A stretch of 9,252 nucleotides of DNA from assembly GCA_016763495.1 (NCBI GenBank), contig JAESTR010000148.1:1-9252 (forward strand). The letters run 5' to 3'. The DNA comes from Kordiimonadaceae bacterium (GTDB lineage Bacteria > Pseudomonadota > Alphaproteobacteria > Sphingomonadales > Kordiimonadaceae). The position numbers and the translations under genes are program-made. A model generated the notes under the pieces. It made no database searches, was not told the origin of the DNA, and saw only the letters and a program-made list of their open reading frames with translations. This document shows, in pieces, positions 1 through 7,815 of the stretch. Every line of letters starts with the position of its first letter. Position 1 is the stretch's first letter.

Positions 1-50
1 CTTAACAGGCACCTAACCATATCAACCGCTAAAACTTTCCCTCCCCAACC

Positions 51-85
51 AAAAGGGGCGACACTTGCAAATGTCGCCCCTTTTT
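51..85. terminator. Bidirectional intrinsic terminator after the glutamate dehydrogenase gene
   Basis: A perfect 13-bp inverted repeat has its left arm at 51-63 (AAAAGGGGCGACA), its right arm at 72-84 and an 8-base loop. The core is GC-rich with A/T flanks, so it can end transcription on both strands. The run of T is better on the plus strand (81-85, then CTGTTTGTT) than on the minus strand (TTTTGGTTGG). It lies 22 bases past the dehydrogenase stop codon and probably ends that unit. It may also serve a plus-strand gene left of the window. Bases 1-50 show no recognisable coding sequence. Confidence 0.88.
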
Positions 86-106
86 CTGTTTGTTATAGGC
101 TAAAAC

Positions 107-3100
107 CTAGCGCAGGATTGAACCCAAGTGCCGTGCGGCAAAACTCATTTTCGCGACGGTTGAGGCACCAGAGCTTGCAAGGTCATCGATCATACGCTCC
201 GCCCGGATAACACGGGTCGCCTGTGCTTTTGCCCAAGTTTCTGTTGCCTTACGAGCTGATTTACTACCCGCTTTTGTACAAACACGCAGCATATGGTCGC
301 GCTGTTGGTCGGCCAAATCCTCAAGGATGGAACGAATAGCCAGCACATCCCAGTGATCATCTGGCGGAATACGCTCAGCCCGTTGGCGCAACCAGTCAAA
401 GCCTAGCCTATCACCAAGAGAGAAATACACTGTTGCACAGTACGTAACATTCTTACCGCTTTCTTCACTTACGGTGATAATATCAAGCGAAGAACTCAAT
501 ACCTCAAAGGCAGCTACAAATGTTGCTAAGTCAGCGCCTACTTTTGATGCCTCAAGCACATCTTTCCGGTTGGAGAAAGCTTCCTGCGCTGGCACACTCA
601 AGATATCATGCTGAATTCCAAACAGTTTGTTAACTGGCACTTGGAATCGCTCAATCATTTCATGGACATCGTAAGGGCGCGGTATGTTCCGCAAAATCCA
701 CATCACCTGTGTTTTCATCGAATCTGAAACACTCTGGTGCATGTCATACTGGGTTGATGCCGCCACTTTCAGGTCAAGCGCATTGATAGCATCCCACTGG
801 GTTTGCAACCCAAACACGCCGCGTACTACAAGGAAGGCCGCAACAATGTCTTCCACGCCAAGGCCTGTTTCTTCCTTCACTTGATATACAAATGTTAGGC
901 CAGCCCAGTTGACAACTTCGTTCGCAAGCACTGTCGCGATAATCTCGCGGCGCAGCCTGTGGTCTGCGATCTCGTCACTGTATGTATCACGCAGCGCTGT
1001 TGGGAAGCCCCACTCAAGTTCTGCCTGCAAAACAGGAGAATTAATCAATTCCCCTTTCACCAAAATATCAAACAAGGACATTTTAGCGTAGGCCATCAAG
1101 GTTGAAATCTCAGGCCGGGTTAGACCGCTTTCATTTGCAGCAAGCTCAGCAAAACCTTCATCTGATGGGAGATACTCAATCTCACGGTTCAGCCCGCCAT
1201 CACGCTCTAGGGCGCGCACAAGGCCAAGGTGATACTGCCGCGCAGACACTGCTTGTGCTTCTGCCAGCGAAATCGCCTGTGTTTGCAAATAGTTATCTGA
1301 AAGAACAATCTCAGATACTTCTTCTGTCATCGATTCGAGAAGGATATTGCGCTCGTCTCTGTTCAGCTTACCTTTGCTAACAGCTTCGCGAAGTAGAATT
1401 TTGATATTCACTTCTTTGTCTGAGCAATCCACACCGGCAGAGTTATCAATAAAGTCAGTGTTTAAGCGGCCCCCTTCACGCGCATATTCAATGCGCGATC
1501 TTTGTGTCATGCCCAAATTACCGCCTTCGCCAACTACTTTAAACTTCAACTGCTCACCCGTAACACGCAACGTGTCATTGGCGCGATCACCCGCGTCAGC
1601 ATCGGTTTCAGTGGTGGCACGCACATACGTACCGATACCGCCAAACCACAATAGGTCAGCTTCAGCTTTCAGGATCACATGGATCAACTCAGTTGGTGTC
1701 ATGGCATCAGCGTCAACACCTAACCATTCTTTGATCTCTTTGCTCAAGCGAATAGATTTATCTGCCCTCGAGAAGATACCGCCCCCCTTAGAAATCAGTT
1801 TGGCGTCAAAATCTGTCCAAGAAGACCGCGGCATATCAAACATGCGTTTACGCTCTTTCCAAGCAGCTTTTGTGTCACCTGGATTTGGATCAATGAAGAT
1901 ATGCATATGGTTGAAGGCCGCTTTTAGACGAATGGTTTTACTGAGCAGCATGCCATTACCAAACACATCGCCTGACATGTCGCCTACACCAACAACTGTA
2001 AATTCATCCGTCTGAGTATCAACACCCATTTCGCGGAAATGACGCTGCACACCAACCCACGCGCCTTTGGCTGTGATACCCATTTTTTTATGGTCATAGC
2101 CTTGCGAGCCACCAGAGGCAAACGCATCATCAAGCCAGAAGCTCTGCCCTTCAGATATACCGTTAGCTATATCAGAGAATGTAGCCGTGCCTTTATCTGC
2201 GGCAACCACCAAATACGGATCATCCCCATCTTGAATGACCATATCTTTTGGCTGTACTATATCACCTTCATTCAAGTTATCTGTCAGAGACAGCAGGCTT
2301 GAGATGAAACTACGGTAAGACGCAACGCCTTCCTCCATAAACGCCGCCCGGTCGCTCATGGGTGGTAGCTTTTTCGGGAAGAAACCGCCCTTAGCACCTT
2401 GTGGTACAATCACTGCGTTCTTCACCTGCTGGGCTTTCACAAGACCAAGCACTTCGGTCCTGAAATCCTCTTGCCTGTCTGACCACCTGAGGCCACCGCG
2501 GGCAATGGGGCCACCCCGCAAGTGCACGCCTTCAACGCGGGGCGAATATACCCATATTTCTGCATAAGGACGCGGCAGTGGTGCTTCATCCACTTCAGAT
2601 GAGCGAATTTTAAACGCAAGCGCCTTCTCGTGTTTGCCTTCCATCACACCGGGCTGGTAAGCATTTGTACGCTGGGTTTTCTCGATCACATTCTGGTAGG
2701 CCCGCAATATACGGTCATGGTCAAGGCTGCTAACATTCTCGAGCTGCGCGCATAAATCATCAGCTATGCTTTTGGCAAGGTCGGTGCTGTCTTTCTTTTT
2801 CAAACTCGGGTCGAAGCGGGCTTTAAAGAGCGCAATCAACTGCGCAGAAAGGTCAGCACTTTTCACCATGCCGTCAGCAATATATTCTGGCGTAAAGCCC
2901 ATGCCCAACTGCCGCAGATATTTACCGTAAGCCCGCACAATAGTAATATCGCGCCAGCCCATGCCGGATGTTAGAACCAACTCGTTAAAGCCGTCATCTT
3001 CACTAACGCCAGCCCATACTTGAATGAATAATTCTTCCACAAACGGTTTCAATTGCTCACGTGGCAAGGAGCAACCTTCCATACGTTCAATCACAAAGTC

Positions 3101-4954
3101 ATGAATGAAACTGGTGCTATCACCTTTAATTTCATAGGAATGCTCTGACAATACACGAAAGCCCATATTTTCTAATATAGGCATGCAACTTGATAAGGGT
3201 ATCAAGTGATTCAGGTGATAAATCTTGAGCCGGAAGCAATTTTCGCCGTCTGCCAAGTGATTATAAAAATCCACCTGTAAATCTCGCTCATCCAGCAACC
3301 GTTCTAGCTTGGCAACATCATATGCAGCCTGTGGCGGTGTGAAAGCTTCTTTATAAGATGCTGTGAACCGCACCCGATATAAATAGTTCAGGCGGTTGCC
3401 TTTTTCATCACCATGCCGGTCAACCAACTCAGCATGAAGCCTGTCAGACCAACCCTGTGCCGCTTCCGCGATTTTCACATTGATGCTTGGGATATCTACC
3501 TGTGGCACGTTACCCGGTTTTGTACGGATAATAAAATGCCAGCGCGCCAACGATTCTTCACTAAGCGACGCGTAATAAACAGACACTTCGCCATTGTATG
3601 CGTCACACAGTATTTCAGAAATCGCGGCTCGAAGCCCAGAATGGTAATTGTCACGCGGCACATATACAAGCGCTGACACGAAGCGTTCAAACTGATCAGG
3701 GCGCACAAAAGCATGCGGGCGAGGCCGTTCTTGCAATTGCAACACACCCATCGCTGTTTCAAACATCCAGTCTTCATCAACTTGGAACAATTCGTCCCGA
3801 GGAAAAGTCTCTAAAATATGCGAGAGCACTTTTCCTGCATAGCTTTTCTCAGGGAAATGCGACTTGGCTTTAATGCGCGCCACTTTGTTACGAAGGCGCG
3901 GCACATCATTAACAAATTGGCTATAGGAGAGCGATGTGAACAAGCCAACAAACCGACGTTCGCCCACAACATTGCCCTCGGTATCAAATATTTTAACGCC
4001 GATATAATCTAGGTGTGCATACCGGTGGATTGTAGATTTCACATTGGCTTTTGTGATAATCACCGGGTCAGGTTGGCGCAGGAAATGCCGTATTTCTGCT
4101 GACATCGGCGTCAAGCCAGACGGGTCGCGCAGCACATTGCGGTTAGGGTCGCGTAAAATGCCCAAACTAGACCCTTCCCGCAGGGAATATGTTAGTTCAT
4201 CATTTTCATTTTGGATGCAATATTCGCGGAAACCAAGAAATGTAAAGTGATCTGCGCCAAGCCAACGCAACAAACGAATAGTTTCTTCAACTTCTTCGTC
4301 TTCAATCGGGGGCGGATTAACCGTAAGAGATGCAACTGTTTCATCAATTTTGGCCAGCATCGCGCGCCAATCTGCCACCGCTGCACCCACGTCAGCTAAT
4401 GTCGAATCAATGGAATGCTCAATTTCGGCAAGCGCTTCTTTGTCAGACTGCGCATCAATTTCGATGAACATGTATGATTCGCGGAACATTTTGGCGCCTG
4501 CTACATCTGCCTCACAGCGGTTACCAGCTTCATCCCGGTACACCTCCAAAATGGGGTGATGCATCATTCGAATACGATAATGTTGAGCAACAGCTAAGCA
4601 ACAAGTAATGGAATCCACCAAAAACGGCATATCATCATTAACGATTTGCAGTACAGTGTTTCGCGTATACCAACCTTCTGTTTCTGCACGAGGATTCATA
4701 ATGTTTACGATTGGTTTTTTAACCTGTCGTACTGACGCAACATCATAAAACCCGTTTGCAATAGCAAATAAATCTGCCGAGTCCCTGCCTAGAAAGTCAT
4801 CAGGGCACATAGCGAAGAACTGCCGCTGAAAGTCCTTGAATCCTTCAAGGGCTTTCCCTTTAAGTTTTTTAGCTGCGAGACCGCCGATAGCGGCCATAGT
4901 ATCTTCAAAATTTTTGTCCGTGGTCACTTTTTTGTCCTTTGTAACCGTCTTCAC
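107..4954 (-). CDS. gdhB: NAD-specific glutamate dehydrogenase, large (180 kDa) class
   Basis: This 1615-residue protein matches the Bac_GDH family (L-GDH180 class), which catalyses NAD-dependent oxidative deamination of glutamate to 2-oxoglutarate and ammonium in the cytoplasm, mainly in glutamate catabolism. The length is typical for the class. The N-terminal half is the ACT-like regulatory region and contains the family motif GADHFTFLGF near residue 235. The catalytic part shows GGPIARGGLRWSDR near 813 and PQGAKGGFFPKK at 851-862, whose Lys855 matches the catalytic lysine of glutamate dehydrogenases. The NAD-binding turn GVGDMSGDVFGNG is at 989-1001, GEGGNLGMTQRSR is near 1141, and NSAGVDCSDKEVN is near 1168. 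A long helical C-terminal region follows. No frameshift or missing motif is seen. The start used is GTG at 4954, without a clear ribosome site; ATG codon 20 (4895-4897) has a weak GAAG five bases ahead and is an alternative. The gene follows the PAS gene by 24 bases and probably shares its transcript. The symbol follows Pseudomonas usage; the Caulobacter homologue is called gdhZ. Confidence 0.97.
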   Translation of the reverse strand: MKTVTKDKKVTTDKNFEDTMAAIGGLAAKKLKGKALEGFKDFQRQFFAMCPDDFLGRDSADLFAIANGFYDVASVRQVKKPIVNIMNPRAETEGWYTRNTVLQIVNDDMPFLVDSITCCLAVAQHYRIRMMHHPILEVYRDEAGNRCEADVAGAKMFRESYMFIEIDAQSDKEALAEIEHSIDSTLADVGAAVADWRAMLAKIDETVASLTVNPPPIEDEEVEETIRLLRWLGADHFTFLGFREYCIQNENDELTYSLREGSSLGILRDPNRNVLRDPSGLTPMSAEIRHFLRQPDPVIITKANVKSTIHRYAHLDYIGVKIFDTEGNVVGERRFVGLFTSLSYSQFVNDVPRLRNKVARIKAKSHFPEKSYAGKVLSHILETFPRDELFQVDEDWMFETAMGVLQLQERPRPHAFVRPDQFERFVSALVYVPRDNYHSGLRAAISEILCDAYNGEVSVYYASLSEESLARWHFIIRTKPGNVPQVDIPSINVKIAEAAQGWSDRLHAELVDRHGDEKGNRLNYLYRVRFTASYKEAFTPPQAAYDVAKLERLLDERDLQVDFYNHLADGENCFRLKIYHLNHLIPLSSCMPILENMGFRVLSEHSYEIKGDSTSFIHDFVIERMEGCSLPREQLKPFVEELFIQVWAGVSEDDGFNELVLTSGMGWRDITIVRAYGKYLRQLGMGFTPEYIADGMVKSADLSAQLIALFKARFDPSLKKKDSTDLAKSIADDLCAQLENVSSLDHDRILRAYQNVIEKTQRTNAYQPGVMEGKHEKALAFKIRSSEVDEAPLPRPYAEIWVYSPRVEGVHLRGGPIARGGLRWSDRQEDFRTEVLGLVKAQQVKNAVIVPQGAKGGFFPKKLPPMSDRAAFMEEGVASYRSFISSLLSLTDNLNEGDIVQPKDMVIQDGDDPYLVVAADKGTATFSDIANGISEGQSFWLDDAFASGGSQGYDHKKMGITAKGAWVGVQRHFREMGVDTQTDEFTVVGVGDMSGDVFGNGMLLSKTIRLKAAFNHMHIFIDPNPGDTKAAWKERKRMFDMPRSSWTDFDAKLISKGGGIFSRADKSIRLSKEIKEWLGVDADAMTPTELIHVILKAEADLLWFGGIGTYVRATTETDADAGDRANDTLRVTGEQLKFKVVGEGGNLGMTQRSRIEYAREGGRLNTDFIDNSAGVDCSDKEVNIKILLREAVSKGKLNRDERNILLESMTEEVSEIVLSDNYLQTQAISLAEAQAVSARQYHLGLVRALERDGGLNREIEYLPSDEGFAELAANESGLTRPEISTLMAYAKMSLFDILVKGELINSPVLQAELEWGFPTALRDTYSDEIADHRLRREIIATVLANEVVNWAGLTFVYQVKEETGLGVEDIVAAFLVVRGVFGLQTQWDAINALDLKVAASTQYDMHQSVSDSMKTQVMWILRNIPRPYDVHEMIERFQVPVNKLFGIQHDILSVPAQEAFSNRKDVLEASKVGADLATFVAAFEVLSSSLDIITVSEESGKNVTYCATVYFSLGDRLGFDWLRQRAERIPPDDHWDVLAIRSILEDLADQQRDHMLRVCTKAGSKSARKATETWAKAQATRVIRAERMIDDLASSGASTVAKMSFAARHLGSILR

Positions 4955-4978
4955 ATTATTATTTTTTGGTTTATTATT
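4952..4978 (-). promoter_or_regulatory. Shine-Dalgarno-less, A/U-rich start region of the dehydrogenase
   Basis: The 24 bases between the PAS gene stop (TGA, 4979-4981) and the GTG start (4952-4954) are almost all A and T on the coding strand, with no GGAG- or AGGA-like sequence. An ATG (4954-4956) overlaps the GTG by one base but is followed at once by TGA, so it encodes nothing. The spacer is in frame with both genes and has no further stop. Such a leader fits coupling to the upstream gene, or initiation on unstructured A/U-rich RNA. It could instead mean that the true start is the internal ATG at 4895-4897. Confidence 0.45.
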
Positions 4979-6103
4979 TCAGGTCTTTTTGGAGTACGCC
5001 ATATTGCGTATCGCGGCATCCAGCGCGGTTTGGCCAACGTCGGCTTCCCCTAATAATTCTATGCCGCCAGTGTCTTTCTTACGTGCTAAAATCAAACTAA
5101 ATTCATCATTTATTTCAATGGTTTTCAGCGGAACACCGGGAATAACCATCAATTTATTGATAGCATCTTGGAACCTGCTATTTTCCGGTGTACCGCTATT
5201 GTGGCGCTTAAGCCCTCGTTCTTGCTGCACACACCCTTTTATACCGCCTGGTGTGTTTTTAATAAAATCCGCGAGCATCTCACTGCTAATATTTTGCCGT
5301 ACAGCAAATGAAAGAGCAGCAGCATATTCTGTAAGCCTCGTTTTATCGTGCTTGGCACCAAAAACGATTTTAAGCGCAGGCGTAAACGGAGCGCGCGTCT
5401 GTGCTTTCAAGCCTTCATCTGAAAGCAATTGACCGTATGCACTCGGGCTTGAAACAGCGCCTTCATAAATCGCAAGTGCGCTCGCCAGCGCAGCATATAG
5501 GTTTTTTCGGCTACCATTATCAACGCGCGTAACGCCTTTTGCTGCTCTTTTACCAGCACTCACCAGATCATCCAGATTATGGTCAAGATCAGTCTGGTGG
5601 CTTTCGTTCTGTCGGAAGTTCGAGATTACCATCACAAAATGTGGTGAGATACCATCGTTTGAGAAAGGCAGCATAATGCCGCGGCAATCAATATATTCTT
5701 CAACAAATTCAAACTCTGCGGCCTTGGCACGGCCTGCTTCATCTTCAAATTGCTGCAATAAAGCACGAGCAAAGGCCGATTCAGGGAAGTCCTTTAAGTA
5801 ATTGCCAACAGCAATAGGTGCTTCCACGAGCATGCTGACACGCTCGCCTATGAAGCGGACAACAGCCCCCTTTTTATTAAACTCAAGCAACAAGCTATTG
5901 CTTTTAAAAGGTGCTAAATCCTCTGCCCGTAAATCCGTAAATAAAGGGTACGTAAGCTCACCTTTTAAGCCATGCCAATAGTCAAAAGCTTTAAGGTGCA
6001 GGCGCCGCTCACGGTCTACTGCGGCAGCGTCTGAAGTAAAGTTGTCCGAGCCACCTATTTCAGGTGGTGTATCTTCGCCCGCTATATCGCTTGTATCGTT
6101 CAT
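4979..6103 (-). CDS. PAS-domain (PAS_5-like) protein with uncharacterised C-terminal module
   Basis: This 374-residue protein has no signal peptide or membrane segment, so it is probably cytoplasmic. Residues 1-30 are acidic and probably disordered. Residues 31-163 resemble the PAS_5 domain of alphaproteobacterial proteins: an opening helix with YWHGLKGEL (42-50), then YPLFTDLRAEDL, then a beta-rich stretch (VVRFIGERV) and the closing strand HFVMVISNF. Residues 164-196 look like a linker. Residues 197-300 form a second helical module with conspicuous segments RAPFTPALKIVFGAKHDKTR (237-256), EYAAALSFA and GGIKGCVQQERG. I recall similar segments in unnamed alphaproteobacterial proteins but cannot name the domain. 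Residues 301-374 may form another small fold. I see no kinase, GGDEF, EAL or helix-turn-helix motif, so an enzymatic or DNA-binding output is not evident. The ATG at 6103 is the only good start, with only a weak GAAG ahead of it. The gene leads a probable operon with the glutamate dehydrogenase. The coding call is firm; the PAS call is moderately sure; the function is unknown. Confidence 0.88.
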   Translation of the reverse strand: MNDTSDIAGEDTPPEIGGSDNFTSDAAAVDRERRLHLKAFDYWHGLKGELTYPLFTDLRAEDLAPFKSNSLLLEFNKKGAVVRFIGERVSMLVEAPIAVGNYLKDFPESAFARALLQQFEDEAGRAKAAEFEFVEEYIDCRGIMLPFSNDGISPHFVMVISNFRQNESHQTDLDHNLDDLVSAGKRAAKGVTRVDNGSRKNLYAALASALAIYEGAVSSPSAYGQLLSDEGLKAQTRAPFTPALKIVFGAKHDKTRLTEYAAALSFAVRQNISSEMLADFIKNTPGGIKGCVQQERGLKRHNSGTPENSRFQDAINKLMVIPGVPLKTIEINDEFSLILARKKDTGGIELLGEADVGQTALDAAIRNMAYSKKT

Positions 6104-6145
6104 TGCTTCACAACCAACTTACAAAACAGATCCCCTATCAAACCT

Positions 6146-6163
6146 GTGCATAATTTATTGCAC
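6146..6163. repeat. Short inverted repeat, possible operator for the PAS gene
   Basis: GTGCA (6146-6150) and TGCAC (6159-6163) are exact inverted arms around an 8-base AT-rich centre. The repeat extends outward imperfectly as CTG and CAG if one extra base is allowed. It sits 43-60 bases upstream of the PAS gene start, a position that suits an operator. An 18-bp element with 5-bp arms can occur by chance, so the regulatory reading is tentative. Confidence 0.25.
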
Positions 6164-6429
6164 CAGATAACTATGAGAGCAAGAAAGATCGTCATGAAAA
6201 AACAACTTTTTTACCATCTGTCCTGATGTATTTCTCATTACTAAATAGACTTTTACAGCATAAGGCCCTGCTTCTGAGTGTTTTTGCCTAAATTGTCAGG
6301 ATCAATATTACATTTTCTCCCCTCTAAAAGGTTCTGTTTCCACAGATGTTTCCAAAATAAAAAGTTAGATGAATGCCTAGAAACAGGCTAAAAATTCCTC
6401 GGGTGTTTTTTGGCAAACTTTAGGCTGTG

Positions 6430-6441
6430 GGAGAAGAGAGT
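6430..6441 (+). promoter_or_regulatory. Ribosome binding site that selects the DUF885 start
   Basis: GGAG at 6430-6433, within the purine-rich stretch GGAGAAGAGAGT, lies 8 bases ahead of the ATG at 6442. This favours ATG 6442 over the in-frame GTG at 6427, which has no comparable site ahead of it. Choosing the GTG would also put the ribosome site inside the coding region. Confidence 0.8.
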
Positions 6442-7815
6442 ATGCTGGATCGTCCAGTTTCAACTGTTAGGCAGGTATTTTTAAAAATCGCCATAAGCTG
6501 TATAGCAGCCCTACATTTCACTGTTGTTTCTTTCGCCAGTCCTGCTTTTGCAGGTAGTGCTCCTGACACATCTATTGGAACCACTCACCAACTTCCGCCC
6601 ATAAAAGAAATTGCCACGCGCTATATTAAGCTCATCCTCGGCATAGGCGAACACGAAGCAGGCTATATTGACGCCTATTATGGCCCAGCGCGCTATGCTG
6701 CGGACGCAAAAACAGATGCAAAAAGCCTTGATGCCTTACGTTCAGAAGCTAGCGACCTACTGGCTTTCGTCCGTGCTTACCAAACAACGGGAGATACTGA
6801 CCCCATGCGAAATCAGCGCATGGCCATGTTTGAAAAACAGCTGATCGCAGCTGAAACCCGCATCCGCATGCTACAAGGAGAACGCTTCACATTCGATGAA
6901 GAAACACGCTTGCTATTCGATGCTGTAGCACCCAGCGTTTCAGTGAAGGAGCTTGAAGCCACTTACAAAAAACTCGACAAGTTAGTTAAAGGCGACGGTA
7001 ACCTACAGGAACGCATGGTTGCCTTTAAAGCGGGTTTCAAAATCCCCACAGAAAAACTTGCAAGCGTATTTGAAGTGGCTATTTCCGAATGTCGCGCTCG
7101 CACTAAAGAGCATATCAGCTTGCCCAAAGGCGAAAGCTTCACCAAGGAATTTGTTAAGGACAAAGCGTGGTCCGGCTATAATTGGTTTCAAGGTAAGGCA
7201 AACAGCCTAATCCAAGTGAATACAGACCTGCCAAGCGCCATCGAATCCGCCGTCAACCTTGGCTGCCATGAAGGCTATCCGGGCCATCATGTGTTTAACA
7301 GCCTACTTGAGCAAAAATTGGTCAATGAGCGCGGATGGGAAGAGTATTCGGTTTATCCGCTCTATAGCCCGCAAAGCTTTCTGGCAGAAGGCACGGCCAG
7401 TTACGCCCGCCATATGGCTTTCCCGGGCAAGGAGCAACAAGCGTTTGAAATAGAGGTCCTGTATCCACTTGCCAATCTCGACCCCACCAAAGCCCGTGCC
7501 TATATAACTACATTAAACGCACTAGGCGGTCTGCGCTATGCCCGCATTGAAGGTGCTCGCCGGTATCTGGACGGGGAAATAACCAGAGAAGAGCTGGTTA
7601 ATTGGATAAAGCGCTATAACCTTGTGTCCAGAAAACGAGCTGAGCAAAGCGCGGTGTTCATTGAGAAATATCGCGGCTATGTCATCAATTACACATTAGG
7701 CAGTGATCTGACCAAAGCCTATCTGGATAAACACGCGGGTTCTGACCATAAGGCCCGCTGGGCCCTTTATACGCGTTTGATTTCTGAGCCCTTCACAGCG
7801 TCCATGCTGCGTTAA
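6442..7815 (+). CDS. Secreted DUF885-family putative metallopeptidase
   Basis: This 457-residue protein belongs to the DUF885 family. Its signature HEGYPGHH is at residues 276-283 in the context NLGCHEGYPGHHVFNSLLEQ. A second acidic motif, FLAEGTASYARH, follows with Glu316 about 40 residues after the first histidine. In family terms these resemble the zinc-binding histidines and a downstream glutamate ligand of metallopeptidases, but the spacing is HExxxxHH, not classic HExxH; peptidase activity is inferred. Residues 1-37 look like a Sec signal peptide: a basic start (Arg4, Arg10, Lys15), a hydrophobic stretch at about 16-33, and cleavage after ASPAFA (37). There is no lipobox, so the mature protein is probably periplasmic or exported. 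Near the mature N terminus is GEHEAGYIDAYYGP (69-82), which looks like a subfamily mark. At about 420 mature residues it is shorter than the roughly 550-600 I associate with many DUF885 proteins. Its last codons overlap the opposing HPP gene. The substrate is unknown. Confidence 0.92.
   Translation: MLDRPVSTVRQVFLKIAISCIAALHFTVVSFASPAFAGSAPDTSIGTTHQLPPIKEIATRYIKLILGIGEHEAGYIDAYYGPARYAADAKTDAKSLDALRSEASDLLAFVRAYQTTGDTDPMRNQRMAMFEKQLIAAETRIRMLQGERFTFDEETRLLFDAVAPSVSVKELEATYKKLDKLVKGDGNLQERMVAFKAGFKIPTEKLASVFEVAISECRARTKEHISLPKGESFTKEFVKDKAWSGYNWFQGKANSLIQVNTDLPSAIESAVNLGCHEGYPGHHVFNSLLEQKLVNERGWEEYSVYPLYSPQSFLAEGTASYARHMAFPGKEQQAFEIEVLYPLANLDPTKARAYITTLNALGGLRYARIEGARRYLDGEITREELVNWIKRYNLVSRKRAEQSAVFIEKYRGYVINYTLGSDLTKAYLDKHAGSDHKARWALYTRLISEPFTASMLR

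Larger units (their letters stand above)
6104..6441. other. Divergent intergenic region between PAS and DUF885 genes
   Basis: This AT-rich stretch must hold the promoters for the leftward PAS-dehydrogenase unit and the rightward DUF885 gene. By eye no strong sigma-70 pair stands out. The best plus-strand candidate is TTGCCT (6284-6289) with TATTAC (6306-6311) at 16-base spacing, which is weak. A short inverted repeat lies at 6146-6163. A 17-codon reading frame (6173-6226) has no ribosome site and is not called. No RNA gene or riboswitch is recognised. Confidence 0.6.

Noticed and set aside
1347..2015. A 222-codon open frame on the plus strand inside the dehydrogenase gene
   Set aside because: It lies wholly antisense to strongly conserved catalytic motifs of the dehydrogenase, shows no recognisable domain and is explained by the codon pattern of the real gene.
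4836..5432. A 198-codon plus-strand open frame spanning the PAS-dehydrogenase junction
   Set aside because: Its hydrophobic start looks like a membrane or signal segment, but it is antisense to two supported genes and the composition is that of a reverse-complement shadow.
6173..6226. A 17-codon reading frame (MRARKIVMKKQLFYHLS) in the divergent intergenic region
   Set aside because: There is no Shine-Dalgarno ahead of the ATG, no recognisable leader-peptide feature and no downstream attenuator hairpin.
6293..6305. A possible FNR-like box (TTGTCAGGATCAA)
   Set aside because: The FNR consensus is TTGAT-N4-ATCAA; here the left arm differs and the spacer is 3 bases, so the match is not convincing.
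6284..6311. A sigma-70-like pair TTGCCT and TATTAC for the DUF885 gene
   Set aside because: Both hexamers are poor, the spacing is 16, and in an AT-rich region such matches are expected by chance; kept only as a note.
6427..6441. GTG start five codons upstream of the DUF885 ATG
   Set aside because: The ribosome site GGAG lies after this GTG, and starting at the ATG gives a conventional signal peptide.
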